This document shows, piece after piece, positions 9,491 to 18,692 of a DNA stretch of 64,000 bases. The stretch's first letter is position 1. Each line of letters starts with the position of its first letter. Origin of the DNA: Yeosuana sp043876835 (lineage in GTDB: Bacteria > Bacteroidota > Bacteroidia > Flavobacteriales > Flavobacteriaceae); contig NZ_JBAWJZ010000001.1 of NCBI RefSeq assembly GCF_043876835.1, forward strand, positions 62,001 to 126,000, in the 5' to 3' direction. The notes under the pieces were generated by a model, which was not told the origin of the DNA, ran no database searches, and saw only the letters and a program-made list of their open reading frames with translations. The position numbers and the translations under genes were made by a program.

Positions 9491-10228
9491 TTACATCACT
9501 AAACCTCCGTCAACGCTAAGTACGGTACCATTAACATAGCTTGCTTCTTCTGAAGTTAAAAACAAATAAGCATTTGCTATGTCTTCTGGTTTTCCTAATC
9601 TGCCAAGCGGCGTTTTGCTTTCTAAGTCTTTTATTACTTTTTCTGGGATTGTGTTTACCATTTCTGTTGCTATAAAGCCTGGAGCTACTGCATTCACGTT
9701 TATTCCTTTTCTTCCCAACTCACGAGCCCAAACTTTGGTCATGCCTATTACTCCAGATTTTGTTGCCACATAATTTGTTTGTCCAAAATTTCCATACAAA
9801 CCAACAATAGATGCCGCATTAACAATACTACCACTACCTTGCTCTACCATAACTTTTGAAACCAATTGAGTACAATTAAAAACACCTGTAAGATTAACAT
9901 CAATAACGCTTTGCCATTGTTCATCAGTCATTTTACTAAGTGTTGAATCTCTTGTAATTCCCGCATTATTAATTAGAATATCAATTCTTTTATGCTTTTC
10001 AACAATACTTTCTACAACCAAACTAACATTGTTTTTATTAGTCGTGTCTACTTTATAAAAAGAAATTGATTCACCTTTATACTCTTCAAGCAAATTCTTT
10101 CCAGCTATTTCATCAATATCCCAACAGATAACTGTGGCTCCATGATTTAGAAAAGTTTTTACTGTTGCCTTACCTATTCCTTTAGCGCCACCTGTAATGA
10201 TTGCGACTTTATTGGCTAATCTGTTCAT
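9491..10228 (-). CDS. FabG-like short-chain dehydrogenase/reductase
   Basis: 245 aa, the usual length for FabG-type SDRs. It has the cofactor motif TGGAKGIGKA (12-21), NNAG, a catalytic Ser in NAASIVG, and YVATK for the Tyr-Lys pair. The C-terminus TVLSVDGGLVM is typical of 3-oxoacyl-ACP or acetoacetyl-CoA reductases. It diverges from the symporter/hydrolase/TonB-receptor operon across a 416-bp gap. That operon also encodes a thiolase-fold enzyme and an acyl-CoA ligase. A role reducing or oxidising a 3-oxo/3-hydroxyacyl intermediate of that pathway is therefore as likely as housekeeping fatty-acid synthesis. Confident on family, not on substrate. Confidence 0.8.
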   Translation of the reverse strand: MNRLANKVAIITGGAKGIGKATVKTFLNHGATVICWDIDEIAGKNLLEEYKGESISFYKVDTTNKNNVSLVVESIVEKHKRIDILINNAGITRDSTLSKMTDEQWQSVIDVNLTGVFNCTQLVSKVMVEQGSGSIVNAASIVGLYGNFGQTNYVATKSGVIGMTKVWARELGRKGINVNAVAPGFIATEMVNTIPEKVIKDLESKTPLGRLGKPEDIANAYLFLTSEEASYVNGTVLSVDGGLVM

Positions 10229-10644
10229 ACTTTGATTTTTTATCTTTTATCAAAGCTATTGTTAATTAAACGAACTAAAGTTAATAAAATTAAATCTAAT
10301 ACTATTGACTTTTTATATTTAAATATTAATAATATATTGATTTACTATACTTTACATAAATATTATAATATATTGACTAAATAATATGTAATTCATATTT
10401 TTTATCCTAAAATGTTTAAATAAGAAAATTTAAAGTAAAATTTTCATAAAAAAACAATTTTTTAGTATCTGAATTAGGAGTTTTAAAAAAATTAAACAAA
10501 AAAGTCAACATCAAAATATTTCAATTAAATTTAATTCTTAGACATTGTTTGTTTTAATATTGATTTATGGGCTTTTCATAAAATTGGTATTAATATTTAC
10601 AAATACTCACTTTTATAACACTAATATTATCAACTAACAAATTA
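10229..10644. other. 416-bp divergent intergenic region, very AT-rich
   Basis: It separates the minus-strand SDR gene from the plus-strand symporter operon and must hold both promoters. It is dominated by A/T runs. I see no RNA gene, no open frame, no convincing TAnnTTTG box with correct spacing and no strong palindrome. Confidence 0.5.
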
Positions 10645-12147
10645 ATGACAGACATTTATAACATTATTACTTTTCTAAGTTTAATACTCTTCATTTCTAT
10701 TCTATTTTATTTATCCCTTAAGTCAAGGGTAAAAGAAAATAACATTGAAGTTTATGCTGTAGGAAACAAATCATTTTCTTCTTTGTCTGTAAGCTTGTCT
10801 TTAGCAGCTTCTTTAACAAGTGCAGCTACCTTTATTATAAATCCAGGTTTTATTTCATTATATGGTTTAAGTGCTTATTTAGCTTTTGGTATTGTAATGC
10901 CAACGGCGATTTTCTTTGCTTTAGTAATCTTTATAAAAAGATTTAGAAGGTACGGCATGAATGTTAAATCTATTTCAATAGCAGATTGGCTCGGTAAACG
11001 TTACGACTCTAAATTCTTAAAACTGTTTTTTGGTTTTCTAAGCATTCTGTTAATTACGTTTATTGTTCTTATCTGTGTTGGGATTACTAAAGTGATATCA
11101 AAAGCTCTAGATGTAAATGAATTGATCGTATTAATTTCATTAGTAGTAATCGTGTTTTCATACATGATGATTGGTGGAGCTAACGCCATGGTTTACACCA
11201 ATTCTATTCAAGCAATCTTAATGGTGGTAGTTGCATTAATACTTATCTGGTCTGGATCAGAATACTTAATTAATAATGATATTGGTTTTTTTGAAAGATT
11301 AAAAAGCATTGATCCTCAACTTATAAAACCTTTCAATGATAAAAGTCCGCTTTTCAGAGACTTCTTTGAAGTGTTTATTTGTAATGCTATTGTAGGTATC
11401 GCAATAGTTTGTCAACCCCATATTTTAACAAAATCACTGTTAATCAAAAAAGAAGAGCAAGTAAATAGATTTTTAATTTACACAATACTTATTTTAATAT
11501 TATTCTTCTCGGTTGTTTTTACCGGTTTTTATGCGAGATTGGGTTTTCCTGACCTCATGTTTAATGGAGTTCCTTTAAAAATGGATGGGATCATGTCTGC
11601 CTATGTTGTACAAAGATTTCCTATTTATATGGGCATACTAGTTATTTTAGGCTTATTCGCGGCCGGACTTTCAACATTAGAAGGATTAATTCAATCAATT
11701 CCAACAACTATCACAAACGATTTAATTGTTCCTATTTTAAATAAAATCAATCCAAAAAATTATAAGATAATTAAGATTAACATGGCCTTGACTGTATTGG
11801 TTGCAATTATTTCCATTATACTATCACATCAACAATTAGTAAGTCCAAGTTTAAGTGTTGGTATTTTTGCCCAAAATGGAGTTTACGCATTTTTTTCAGC
11901 AGCTTTTGTTCCAGTTTTCTTTGGCATTTTTACTTCAACACAAAACAAATGGATCCCTATTACAGCTTCAATTGTAGCTGTACTTACTCACTTTAGTGTT
12001 TACTATTTAGAATTAACACCTTATATGCAAAATACAAATGTTAAAAACCCAGCTATAGCTTCTGCTTTAGCACTTATTGTTTCTACTACTGTTGGTCTCA
12101 TTATTTATCTAATAAAACCTTTAAAAAATGAAGTGGTTACAAATTAA
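10645..12147 (+). CDS. Sodium:solute symporter family (SSS) transporter
   Basis: 500 aa with about 12-13 hydrophobic helices across the whole length. SSS-type sequence is visible near the N-terminus (YAVGNKSFSSLSVSLSLAAS, about 37-56) and in the MIGGANAMVYTNSIQA segment. Members couple Na+ influx to uptake of sugars, carboxylates or other small solutes. It is the first gene of an operon and overlaps the next gene by 20 bp. With an exported hydrolase and a TonB receptor downstream, it is inferred to carry the released small product across the inner membrane. The substrate cannot be read. Confidence 0.85.
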   Translation: MTDIYNIITFLSLILFISILFYLSLKSRVKENNIEVYAVGNKSFSSLSVSLSLAASLTSAATFIINPGFISLYGLSAYLAFGIVMPTAIFFALVIFIKRFRRYGMNVKSISIADWLGKRYDSKFLKLFFGFLSILLITFIVLICVGITKVISKALDVNELIVLISLVVIVFSYMMIGGANAMVYTNSIQAILMVVVALILIWSGSEYLINNDIGFFERLKSIDPQLIKPFNDKSPLFRDFFEVFICNAIVGIAIVCQPHILTKSLLIKKEEQVNRFLIYTILILILFFSVVFTGFYARLGFPDLMFNGVPLKMDGIMSAYVVQRFPIYMGILVILGLFAAGLSTLEGLIQSIPTTITNDLIVPILNKINPKNYKIIKINMALTVLVAIISIILSHQQLVSPSLSVGIFAQNGVYAFFSAAFVPVFFGIFTSTQNKWIPITASIVAVLTHFSVYYLELTPYMQNTNVKNPAIASALALIVSTTVGLIIYLIKPLKNEVVTN

Positions 12148-13096
12148 TAACTCAACACAATTTAAGACACAGTATAAAACACGACTCTTGTGTCTTATCT
12201 TATTGATTACATTTTCGGCTATGGCACAAGACATTAAATCTGAATTTATTTCACTTCCAAACAATAATATAGAATTACATTATTTGGCTAGTGAAAATCA
12301 AAAAAACAATCAAGCTATAGTTCTGGTTCATGGTTTAGGAAGTTACTCAAAAGCATACTTAAAGAATATTAATGAGTTAGCTAAGCATGCTAATGTGTTT
12401 GCTATAGATTTACCTGGTTTTGGAGAATCTGGATTAGGAGGATTCATCCCAGGAATGAAAAACTATGCATCTGTAATTAGTCAATTTGCAATAGAAAAAA
12501 AACTTAAAAATGTCATTTTAGTTGGGCATTCCATGGGAGGACAAATTGTAGCAACCTTAGCAATAAATGAAAACCCTAAATGGCTAAAAAGCGTTATATT
12601 ACTTTCTCCTGCAGGAATAGAAACATTTTCTGATAGTGACAAAACTTGGTTTTCTTCAGTAATAACAAATGATTTGTATTTGAATCTCACAAACGAACAA
12701 ATCAAACAAAATTTCAACGTTAACTTTTACGGCGCACAATTACCTGAAGACGCAAATTTCATGCTTGAAGACAGGTTGCTTATCAAAGAAAATGAAGATA
12801 AATACAAACAATACTGCAATACAATTGTTACATGCATACATGCCATGCTTAACGAACCAATCTACGATAAAATATCATCGATCAATGTTTCTGTACAGGT
12901 AATATTTGGTCAAAATGATTTACTTATTCCAAATAAAATACTCCATCCAAATCCCACACTTACTGACCTTACCGACAAACTAAAAAATGATTATCCAAAA
13001 GTAGAAATCACTCTACTAGACAAGTCTGGCCACTTTATACAATGGGACAAAAGTGAGGCTATAAATACTATTATTATCAACGAAATTAAAAATTAA
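12128..13096 (+). CDS. Exported alpha/beta hydrolase
   Basis: 322 aa. An N-terminal signal sequence (hydrophobic about 19-31, then AMAQ) makes this a periplasmic or outer-membrane enzyme. The fold is clear: oxyanion-region HGLGSYS (69-75), nucleophile elbow GHSMGG with S135, acid FGQND with D264, and SGHF with H302. It is a complete esterase/lipase/lactonase-type triad. The start overlaps the symporter stop by 20 bp, and the TonB receptor follows 25 bp later. It is predicted to cleave an ester or lactone imported by the receptor before transport inward. Substrate unknown. Confidence 0.85.
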   Translation: MKWLQINNSTQFKTQYKTRLLCLILLITFSAMAQDIKSEFISLPNNNIELHYLASENQKNNQAIVLVHGLGSYSKAYLKNINELAKHANVFAIDLPGFGESGLGGFIPGMKNYASVISQFAIEKKLKNVILVGHSMGGQIVATLAINENPKWLKSVILLSPAGIETFSDSDKTWFSSVITNDLYLNLTNEQIKQNFNVNFYGAQLPEDANFMLEDRLLIKENEDKYKQYCNTIVTCIHAMLNEPIYDKISSINVSVQVIFGQNDLLIPNKILHPNPTLTDLTDKLKNDYPKVEITLLDKSGHFIQWDKSEAINTIIINEIKN

Positions 13097-13121
13097 CTAA
13101 CTAATTAACACATTCTAAACT

Positions 13122-15572
13122 ATGAAACATTTTATTACCTCGATGCTAATGTTCTTGGGCATTTTTACATTAAATGCACAAAACGGTTTTTTAACTGGAA
13201 AAATTACAGATAATGAGGGCGAACCTCTTTCTGGAGCCAGTGTATATGTTGCTGAAAACGGAATTGGTACAACAACTGATTTAGATGGTACTTATAAACT
13301 GGAATTACCAGTTGGAAATCACGCAGTAAAAATATCCTATGTTGGATATAGCCCTAGCTCTCAATCGGTAACTATTACAGAAGGAGAAACAACTCTAAAC
13401 GTTTCTTTAGAACCAGGTGTTTCATTAGGTGAAGTGATGATTGTATCAGGTTCTAAAAAAGCTGAAAAAATAACAGATTCACCATCCACAGTTATTGCTA
13501 TAAGCCCTAAAGAAATAGAAGAGTATGCAGGAAATCCAGCTGAACTTTTATCCCGAAAAAAAGGAGTGGACTACTTTAGAGCTGGAATTGCAACACCAGC
13601 ATTCAATATCAGAGGGTTTAACTCAAACTTTAACTCAAAAAACTTACAAGTTGTTGACGACAGACTTTCGTCTCTTATCGCCACTGGTTTACCAATGGGT
13701 CCATTAACTACCGCAATCAAGGAAGATATTGAACAAATGGAAGTTATTTTAGGTCCTAATGCAACTCTTTACGGACCTAATGCTCACAACGGATTGATCA
13801 ACACCATTACAAAAGACCCTCGTAAATACCAAGGAACTACAATAGCAACTAACTTAGGTGTTAATAGCGATGGCAAAGGTTTCTATTCTGGCAGAATTCG
13901 TTTTGCCAAAAAATTAAATGAAAAATGGGCAGTCAAAGCTACTGGCGAATATACTCGAGCAACCGAATTTAAGTATGCGGACTCTGTATATATCGATAGA
14001 AAAGATGCCAATGGCAACCCTGGAACCGATGGTGTAAAAGAAGGTTATGAAGAATTTCAATTAGACAATAAAGTGGAATTTTTTAAAACTGAAGTTAGCG
14101 CTTATTTTTCACCAAAAGCTGGTAATGATTTAATTGCAACTTACGGTCACAGTAACAGCACTTATTTATCTCCTACTAACGTTGGTAGAAACCAAATCGT
14201 TGATTGGAGAATTAGCTTCTTCCAACTTAAATATAAAACCAAGCATTTCTTTGCTCAAACTTACTATACAACAAGTAAAACAGACGACACTTACTCTATT
14301 GATGAGAGAACAAAACAATATTACAGAGGAATTGATGCAGGCATGACACCTGAAGAAGCGGCAGGAGAATTCTCTTATGCAAGTGCTGCTAGATTTGAAG
14401 ACAACTCTAAAAGGTGGAATGCAGAAGCACAATACAACAATACATTTGGTAAATTAGGATTTGTAACCGGTGTGCAATGGCAGTTAGATAAAGCAAACAG
14501 TAACGGAAGTTATCTACTTGATAATAATGGTTATATCAACCTAAATCAAATAGGCGGTTATGCTCATTTAACATACGATTTGGGCAAAGGTTTTGAAGTA
14601 CTTGGAGCTGCCAGAGTAGATAATCATGAAATATATGGAACTAACATTATTCCAAAATTTGGTTTATTGAAAAAAACTGATTCGGGAACTTATAGATTTA
14701 CTTACGGACAAGGAATTGCTTCACCAACCATTCTTAACTTATATGGCAATCTATTTTCTGGCTTAATTTTAGGTAATGCCGAAGGATTTACTCTTGTAGA
14801 CGGCACAAAAGTAAAATCACAAGATGTTGAAAAGGTAAATTCTTTTGAAGTTGGTTATCGCGGAAATCTATCTAAAAGCCTATACGCAGATGTCAATGCT
14901 TACTACAACATTAACAAAAACTTTTTAAGTCCAGTAACCGTTATTGGTGTAGCTACTGAAAGAGGAGACACTCCAATATCTGAAGTACAAAGTGGTTATG
15001 CCTTTTACCATGGGTTAGTTGCTACTTATATCAATTTTGGAAAAGTGAACACTTATGGTACAGACATTAGTTTAACCTACAATTTTTCTCCAAAAGTAAG
15101 TATGACAGCAAACTATTCATATTTTGACTATTCGTTTGATGAAGACAATACCGAAAACGACTTTAATAAAGATGGTAAAGTTAACTTTTTAGATTTTCTT
15201 GTTAATGCGCCAAAAAACAAAGGAGGCTTGGGAATTAACTATGGAGGAACCCGTTTCTTCGGATCAATTTTTAGCAGATGGGTACAAGAATATAATTATT
15301 TTTCAAGCTACCAAATTGCATCAGAAACCTTGCCAGGATACACTTATCGCGGTTTACCAATTGTAGAAAACACTCGTAGTGGAGATTCATGGAATTACGG
15401 TCCTTTAGGTGGATTTGTAACTTTCGATTTAAACTTTGGCTATAAAGTAAATGATACACTTACACTATCATTTGCTGCCACAAACTTATTCAACACAGAA
15501 ATGAGAGAATTCACAGCTTCTCCACCAACAGGAGCTTTATATCTATTAGAAGCAAAAATTCATTTAGATTAA
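13122..15572 (+). CDS. TonB-dependent receptor with carboxypeptidase-like N-terminal domain
   Basis: 816 aa. A signal peptide (1-19) precedes a carboxypeptidase-D regulatory-like domain (about 22-105, GKITDNEGEPLSGASVYV). A plug follows (about 115-235, with NIRGFN and the GPNATLYGPNAHNGLINTIT segment). The remainder to the C-terminus is a 22-strand barrel, ending LLEAKIHLD. A DFNKDGKVNFLDFL loop resembles a calcium-binding EF-hand/dockerin loop. There is no SusD partner, so this is not a polysaccharide-utilisation pair but a stand-alone receptor of the kind used for siderophores, cofactors or hydrophobic substrates. The neighbours suggest a lipid- or ester-type ligand. Confidence 0.9.
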   Translation: MKHFITSMLMFLGIFTLNAQNGFLTGKITDNEGEPLSGASVYVAENGIGTTTDLDGTYKLELPVGNHAVKISYVGYSPSSQSVTITEGETTLNVSLEPGVSLGEVMIVSGSKKAEKITDSPSTVIAISPKEIEEYAGNPAELLSRKKGVDYFRAGIATPAFNIRGFNSNFNSKNLQVVDDRLSSLIATGLPMGPLTTAIKEDIEQMEVILGPNATLYGPNAHNGLINTITKDPRKYQGTTIATNLGVNSDGKGFYSGRIRFAKKLNEKWAVKATGEYTRATEFKYADSVYIDRKDANGNPGTDGVKEGYEEFQLDNKVEFFKTEVSAYFSPKAGNDLIATYGHSNSTYLSPTNVGRNQIVDWRISFFQLKYKTKHFFAQTYYTTSKTDDTYSIDERTKQYYRGIDAGMTPEEAAGEFSYASAARFEDNSKRWNAEAQYNNTFGKLGFVTGVQWQLDKANSNGSYLLDNNGYINLNQIGGYAHLTYDLGKGFEVLGAARVDNHEIYGTNIIPKFGLLKKTDSGTYRFTYGQGIASPTILNLYGNLFSGLILGNAEGFTLVDGTKVKSQDVEKVNSFEVGYRGNLSKSLYADVNAYYNINKNFLSPVTVIGVATERGDTPISEVQSGYAFYHGLVATYINFGKVNTYGTDISLTYNFSPKVSMTANYSYFDYSFDEDNTENDFNKDGKVNFLDFLVNAPKNKGGLGINYGGTRFFGSIFSRWVQEYNYFSSYQIASETLPGYTYRGLPIVENTRSGDSWNYGPLGGFVTFDLNFGYKVNDTLTLSFAATNLFNTEMREFTASPPTGALYLLEAKIHLD

Positions 15573-15603
15573 GTTAAAAAATATTGAACTAAAAACATAT
15601 CGC

Positions 15604-16590
15604 ATGACAAATGCAAAGATAATTTCCTCGGGGATGTATGTCCCCGAGACTATAATACCTAACTCATATTTCAACGAATTATTAGGTGAAGATGTTGACA
15701 CGTGGTTAAGAGAAAACGTTCAGATTTTTAACAGGCGATGGTGCAATGAAAATGAATCTACTGTTGATTTATGTGAAAAAGCTGCTAATGAAGCATTAAA
15801 AAATGCCGGATTAAAAGCAGAAGATATAGACTTGTTAATAGTTGCTACCGATACACCTGAATACATTTCGCCTTCAACAGCTTCTGTTTTACAACATAGA
15901 ATTGGAACAATCAATTCCGGTACTTTCGACTTAAATTCGGCTTGTGCAGGTTTTGTAACAGCTACAGAAACGGCGACTCATTTTATCCGTAGTGGAGGCA
16001 TTAAAAACGCATTGGTTATTGGTGCCTATGGAATGAGCAAATACTTAAATAAAGCAGACAAAAAAACGGTAACTTTATTTGCAGATGGTGCTGGAGCTGT
16101 AGTTCTTACTGCCACCAACGAAAAAAACAAAGGACATCAAGCAGGTAAATTAATTTCGAAAGGTCAATATGCCGAATGGATGGGAATTTATGCAGGAGGA
16201 ACCAAATACCCTTTAAATGAAACGGTTCTTAAAAACAATGATCATAAACTGAAATTTGTTAAAAAATTTCCTCCAGAACTGAACCCTCAAATGTGGAGCA
16301 GCCTTAGCATTGAACTTGCTAAACAAATGAAAATGGATATTGTTGAAGTAGATCAGTTTTTAATGACACAAATTAACATTAATGCTATTCATGAGACCCT
16401 AAAAATATTAGAAGTAGATAAAAACAAAGCTCATACAATCATGCATCAATATGGATATACTGGTTCTGCATGCATTCCTATAGCTTTTCATGAAGCCTGG
16501 GCGCAAAATAAAATAAAAGAAGGAGATACACTTTTCTTTATAGGCTCTGGTGGAGGTCTTGCTTTTGCAGCTAATTCTTTTATATTGTAA
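15604..16590 (+). CDS. KASIII/FabH-like thiolase-fold protein with altered catalytic triad
   Basis: 328 aa, standard FabH length. The nucleophile motif NSACAGF is intact (C114), as are the fold markers LFADGAGAVVL and GSGGGLAFA. Two canonical catalytic positions differ. The HQAN motif reads TQIN (T255 where His is expected) and YGNT reads YGYT (Y285 where Asn is expected). Canonical condensing FabH needs Cys-His-Asn, so ordinary decarboxylative condensation is doubtful. Acyl transfer, thioester hydrolysis or C-C cleavage are alternatives. It lies 31 bp after the TonB receptor and 9 bp before an acyl-CoA ligase, a setting unlike that of housekeeping fabH. Confidence 0.8.
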   Translation: MTNAKIISSGMYVPETIIPNSYFNELLGEDVDTWLRENVQIFNRRWCNENESTVDLCEKAANEALKNAGLKAEDIDLLIVATDTPEYISPSTASVLQHRIGTINSGTFDLNSACAGFVTATETATHFIRSGGIKNALVIGAYGMSKYLNKADKKTVTLFADGAGAVVLTATNEKNKGHQAGKLISKGQYAEWMGIYAGGTKYPLNETVLKNNDHKLKFVKKFPPELNPQMWSSLSIELAKQMKMDIVEVDQFLMTQININAIHETLKILEVDKNKAHTIMHQYGYTGSACIPIAFHEAWAQNKIKEGDTLFFIGSGGGLAFAANSFIL

Positions 16591-16599
16591 CTTTAACTT

Positions 16600-18093
16600 A
16601 TGATGATTAATACTTTTGACTGGTTTAAAAAATGGGCTGATTATGATTCAGAGAAAATAGCGATTAAGGATGCTTCTTGTGGTGAAAAACTAACTTACAA
16701 GTATATAAATGAAAAGGCTAATACTTTGGTTTATCATTTAAAAAATAAATTTCAGCTACAAAAAGGAGATAGAATTGGTATAATTTCTGAAAATAATATA
16801 GAACAGATATTTCTTTTTGCTGCTGCTCAAAAAGGGGGTTTTATTTTGGTTCCAATCAACTACAGATTGGCTCCTGAAGAAGTTGATTATATGCTTAACG
16901 ATTCAACTCCAAAAGTAATTTATTGTCATGGCTTAAGTTTTGATATTAGTACTCTAAGCTATAAAACTTTTTATGAACCTATAGAATCATTAAAACAGTT
17001 ACAAGAAAATTCAAAACCAGGGTTTTCAGAAAATCTTAATGAAGAAGACCCTATTTTCATCCTTTATACAAGTGGAACAACCGGGTTTCCAAAAGGGGCA
17101 ATATACACTCATAAAATGTTATTTTGGAATAGCATAAACACGTCTTTAAGCTTAATAATAACCAATAATACAGTAACTCTTAATTGCATGCCTTTGTTTC
17201 ATACCGGGGGATGGAACGTGTTATTAACTCCTGTATTACATCATGGAGGCACTTTAATTTTATTTAAAAAATTCGACCCAAAAGAAACACTGAATTGTAT
17301 TATAGAGGAAAAATTAAATCTTTTCATGGCTGTACCAACCATGTTGAAAATGATGGTTGAGTTACCCGAATTTCTTGAAGCAAATATTAGTTGCCTAAAT
17401 TATATTATTGTCGGCGGAGAAAGCATGCCTTTAAATCTAATAAAGTTATTCCATAACAAAGGAGTTCCCATACGTCAAGGTTATGGTCTCACTGAAGTGG
17501 GACCAAATCTTACGTCACTTCATCAAAATGACGCAGAAAGAAAACAAGGTTCCATTGGAAAGCCAAACTTTTATGTAAAGATTAAAGTGGTTGATGAAAA
17601 AGGAAAAAATTCAGCAACAAATGAGACTGGAGAGCTATTAATTTCCGGGCCAATGGTAACACCTGGTTATTGGAAAAACATTGAAGCAACAAATGAGTCT
17701 AAAGATGGAGAATGGTTTAAAACCGGTGATGTTGCTAGATTAGACGAAGAAGGATATTTATATATTGTTGACAGAAAAAAGAATATTTATATAAGTGGCG
17801 GAGAAAATGTTTATCCAGTTGAAGTAGAGCGAGTTTTACGACAACATGAAGATGTTAAAGACGCTGTAGTATTTGGTATTCCTCACGAAAAATGGGGAGA
17901 ATGTGGAGTAGCCATCATCGTTAAGAAATCCCAAATTACCGAACAAGAGTTGTTAGACTTCTGTAAAAATAAATTAGCAAAGTTTAAAATACCTTCTAAA
18001 ATTATTTTCATTGAAGATATTCCAAAGAATGATACTGGAAAAATAAACAGAAAAAAATTAAAAGAAGATTACATGATTAATTTGAGTATTTAA
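16600..18093 (+). CDS. Acyl-CoA synthetase (AMP-forming, ANL superfamily)
   Basis: 497 aa. The A3 motif YTSGTTGFPKGA is at 156-167. Next come QGYGLTE, the WFKTGDVA hinge region and GGENVYPVEVERVL in the small C-terminal domain. The catalytic Lys is K481 in NDTGKINRKKL. Length and motifs fit medium/long-chain fatty-acid or aromatic-acid CoA ligases. It is the last gene of the operon. It probably activates the carboxylic acid released by the upstream hydrolase. The start could be the first or second Met of MMINTF; both lie just after the previous stop. Confidence 0.85.
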   Translation: MMINTFDWFKKWADYDSEKIAIKDASCGEKLTYKYINEKANTLVYHLKNKFQLQKGDRIGIISENNIEQIFLFAAAQKGGFILVPINYRLAPEEVDYMLNDSTPKVIYCHGLSFDISTLSYKTFYEPIESLKQLQENSKPGFSENLNEEDPIFILYTSGTTGFPKGAIYTHKMLFWNSINTSLSLIITNNTVTLNCMPLFHTGGWNVLLTPVLHHGGTLILFKKFDPKETLNCIIEEKLNLFMAVPTMLKMMVELPEFLEANISCLNYIIVGGESMPLNLIKLFHNKGVPIRQGYGLTEVGPNLTSLHQNDAERKQGSIGKPNFYVKIKVVDEKGKNSATNETGELLISGPMVTPGYWKNIEATNESKDGEWFKTGDVARLDEEGYLYIVDRKKNIYISGGENVYPVEVERVLRQHEDVKDAVVFGIPHEKWGECGVAIIVKKSQITEQELLDFCKNKLAKFKIPSKIIFIEDIPKNDTGKINRKKLKEDYMINLSI

Positions 18094-18152
18094 AACTCAC
18101 TTTTAAAAACACTTTTCAAATGCAAATCAACTTGCAAAAATTTTTTTATAAA

Positions 18153-18527
18153 TTATTCTGCCATTTTTTGTGCAACCCATTTTTTAAATAAAGCAACTTC
18201 TTCTTCTGTTAGCGCAGGTTTTTTATTTCTAAAAGGCATAAATTTTTCATCAGTTGCAGGTAACTGAACACGAGTTAAAATATCTTCAATATTATTCTTA
18301 ACAGCATCATAAGTGTTTAACCATTTCTTTTTACCATTTTCAGGAAAATGGCATGGAGAACAACTTCTTTCTATAATTGGGGCTATATTCTTAATATAAG
18401 ATATTACTATTTCTTTACTATTGGTTGTTACGGCTTTTGAAGATTTACAAAACTGAAACATGGAAGAGACTAAGACTAATAACAAAAAAGCTAGGGCTTT
18501 TTTTAAAATTGAAGATTTAAATTTCAT
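18153..18527 (-). CDS. Heme-binding (c-type) lipoprotein
   Basis: 124 aa. The signal peptide has a lipobox before C27 (MFQFC). One heme c motif, CSPCH (C56-H60), is followed by a WLNTYDAV helix and a C-terminal helix beginning LTEEEVALFKKWV. This is the layout of small heme-binding-domain lipoproteins of Bacteroidetes, usually electron carriers or heme sensors on the periplasmic face. It is convergent with the acyl-CoA ligase and divergent from the ferredoxin-cyclase-globin gene, with a copy of repeat C between. Confidence 0.75.
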   Translation of the reverse strand: MKFKSSILKKALAFLLLVLVSSMFQFCKSSKAVTTNSKEIVISYIKNIAPIIERSCSPCHFPENGKKKWLNTYDAVKNNIEDILTRVQLPATDEKFMPFRNKKPALTEEEVALFKKWVAQKMAE

Positions 18528-18581
18528 AACGATTGGTTTAAATTACATTTTGCTCAATACAATATTAACAAAAACTAACCT

Positions 18582-18614
18582 AAACAAAAAAGCATCCAAT
18601 ATTCTATGAAGAAA
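18582..18614. repeat. Repeat C: short degenerate copy of the tRNA-Asp-flanking repeat
   Basis: About 33 bp (AAAAAAGCATCC, AA, TTCT, GAAGAAAA) matching the first part of repeats A (20076-20175) and B (25048-25186). It lies between divergent genes. Found by eye; it is imperfect and lacks the second half of the repeat. Confidence 0.45.
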
Positions 18615-18692
18615 ATTTGAATTGTTCCATTTTAATAAATTCATTTATCCTATTTTTTTTAACTTTATATACTATATCCATAAAAAAATAAT

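Noticed and set aside
12481..12717. Antisense open frame inside the hydrolase gene, and many similar antisense frames across the window
   Set aside because: All lie opposite well-supported genes, lack family features and have the composition expected of shadows.
9491..18093. Olefin biosynthesis (oleABCD-like) cluster, because thiolase, hydrolase, AMP ligase and SDR occur together
   Set aside because: The SDR is a 245-aa FabG type rather than the extended OleD type, the hydrolase is exported, the ligase looks like an acyl-CoA synthetase, and a TonB receptor and symporter point to uptake. Composition alone is not enough.
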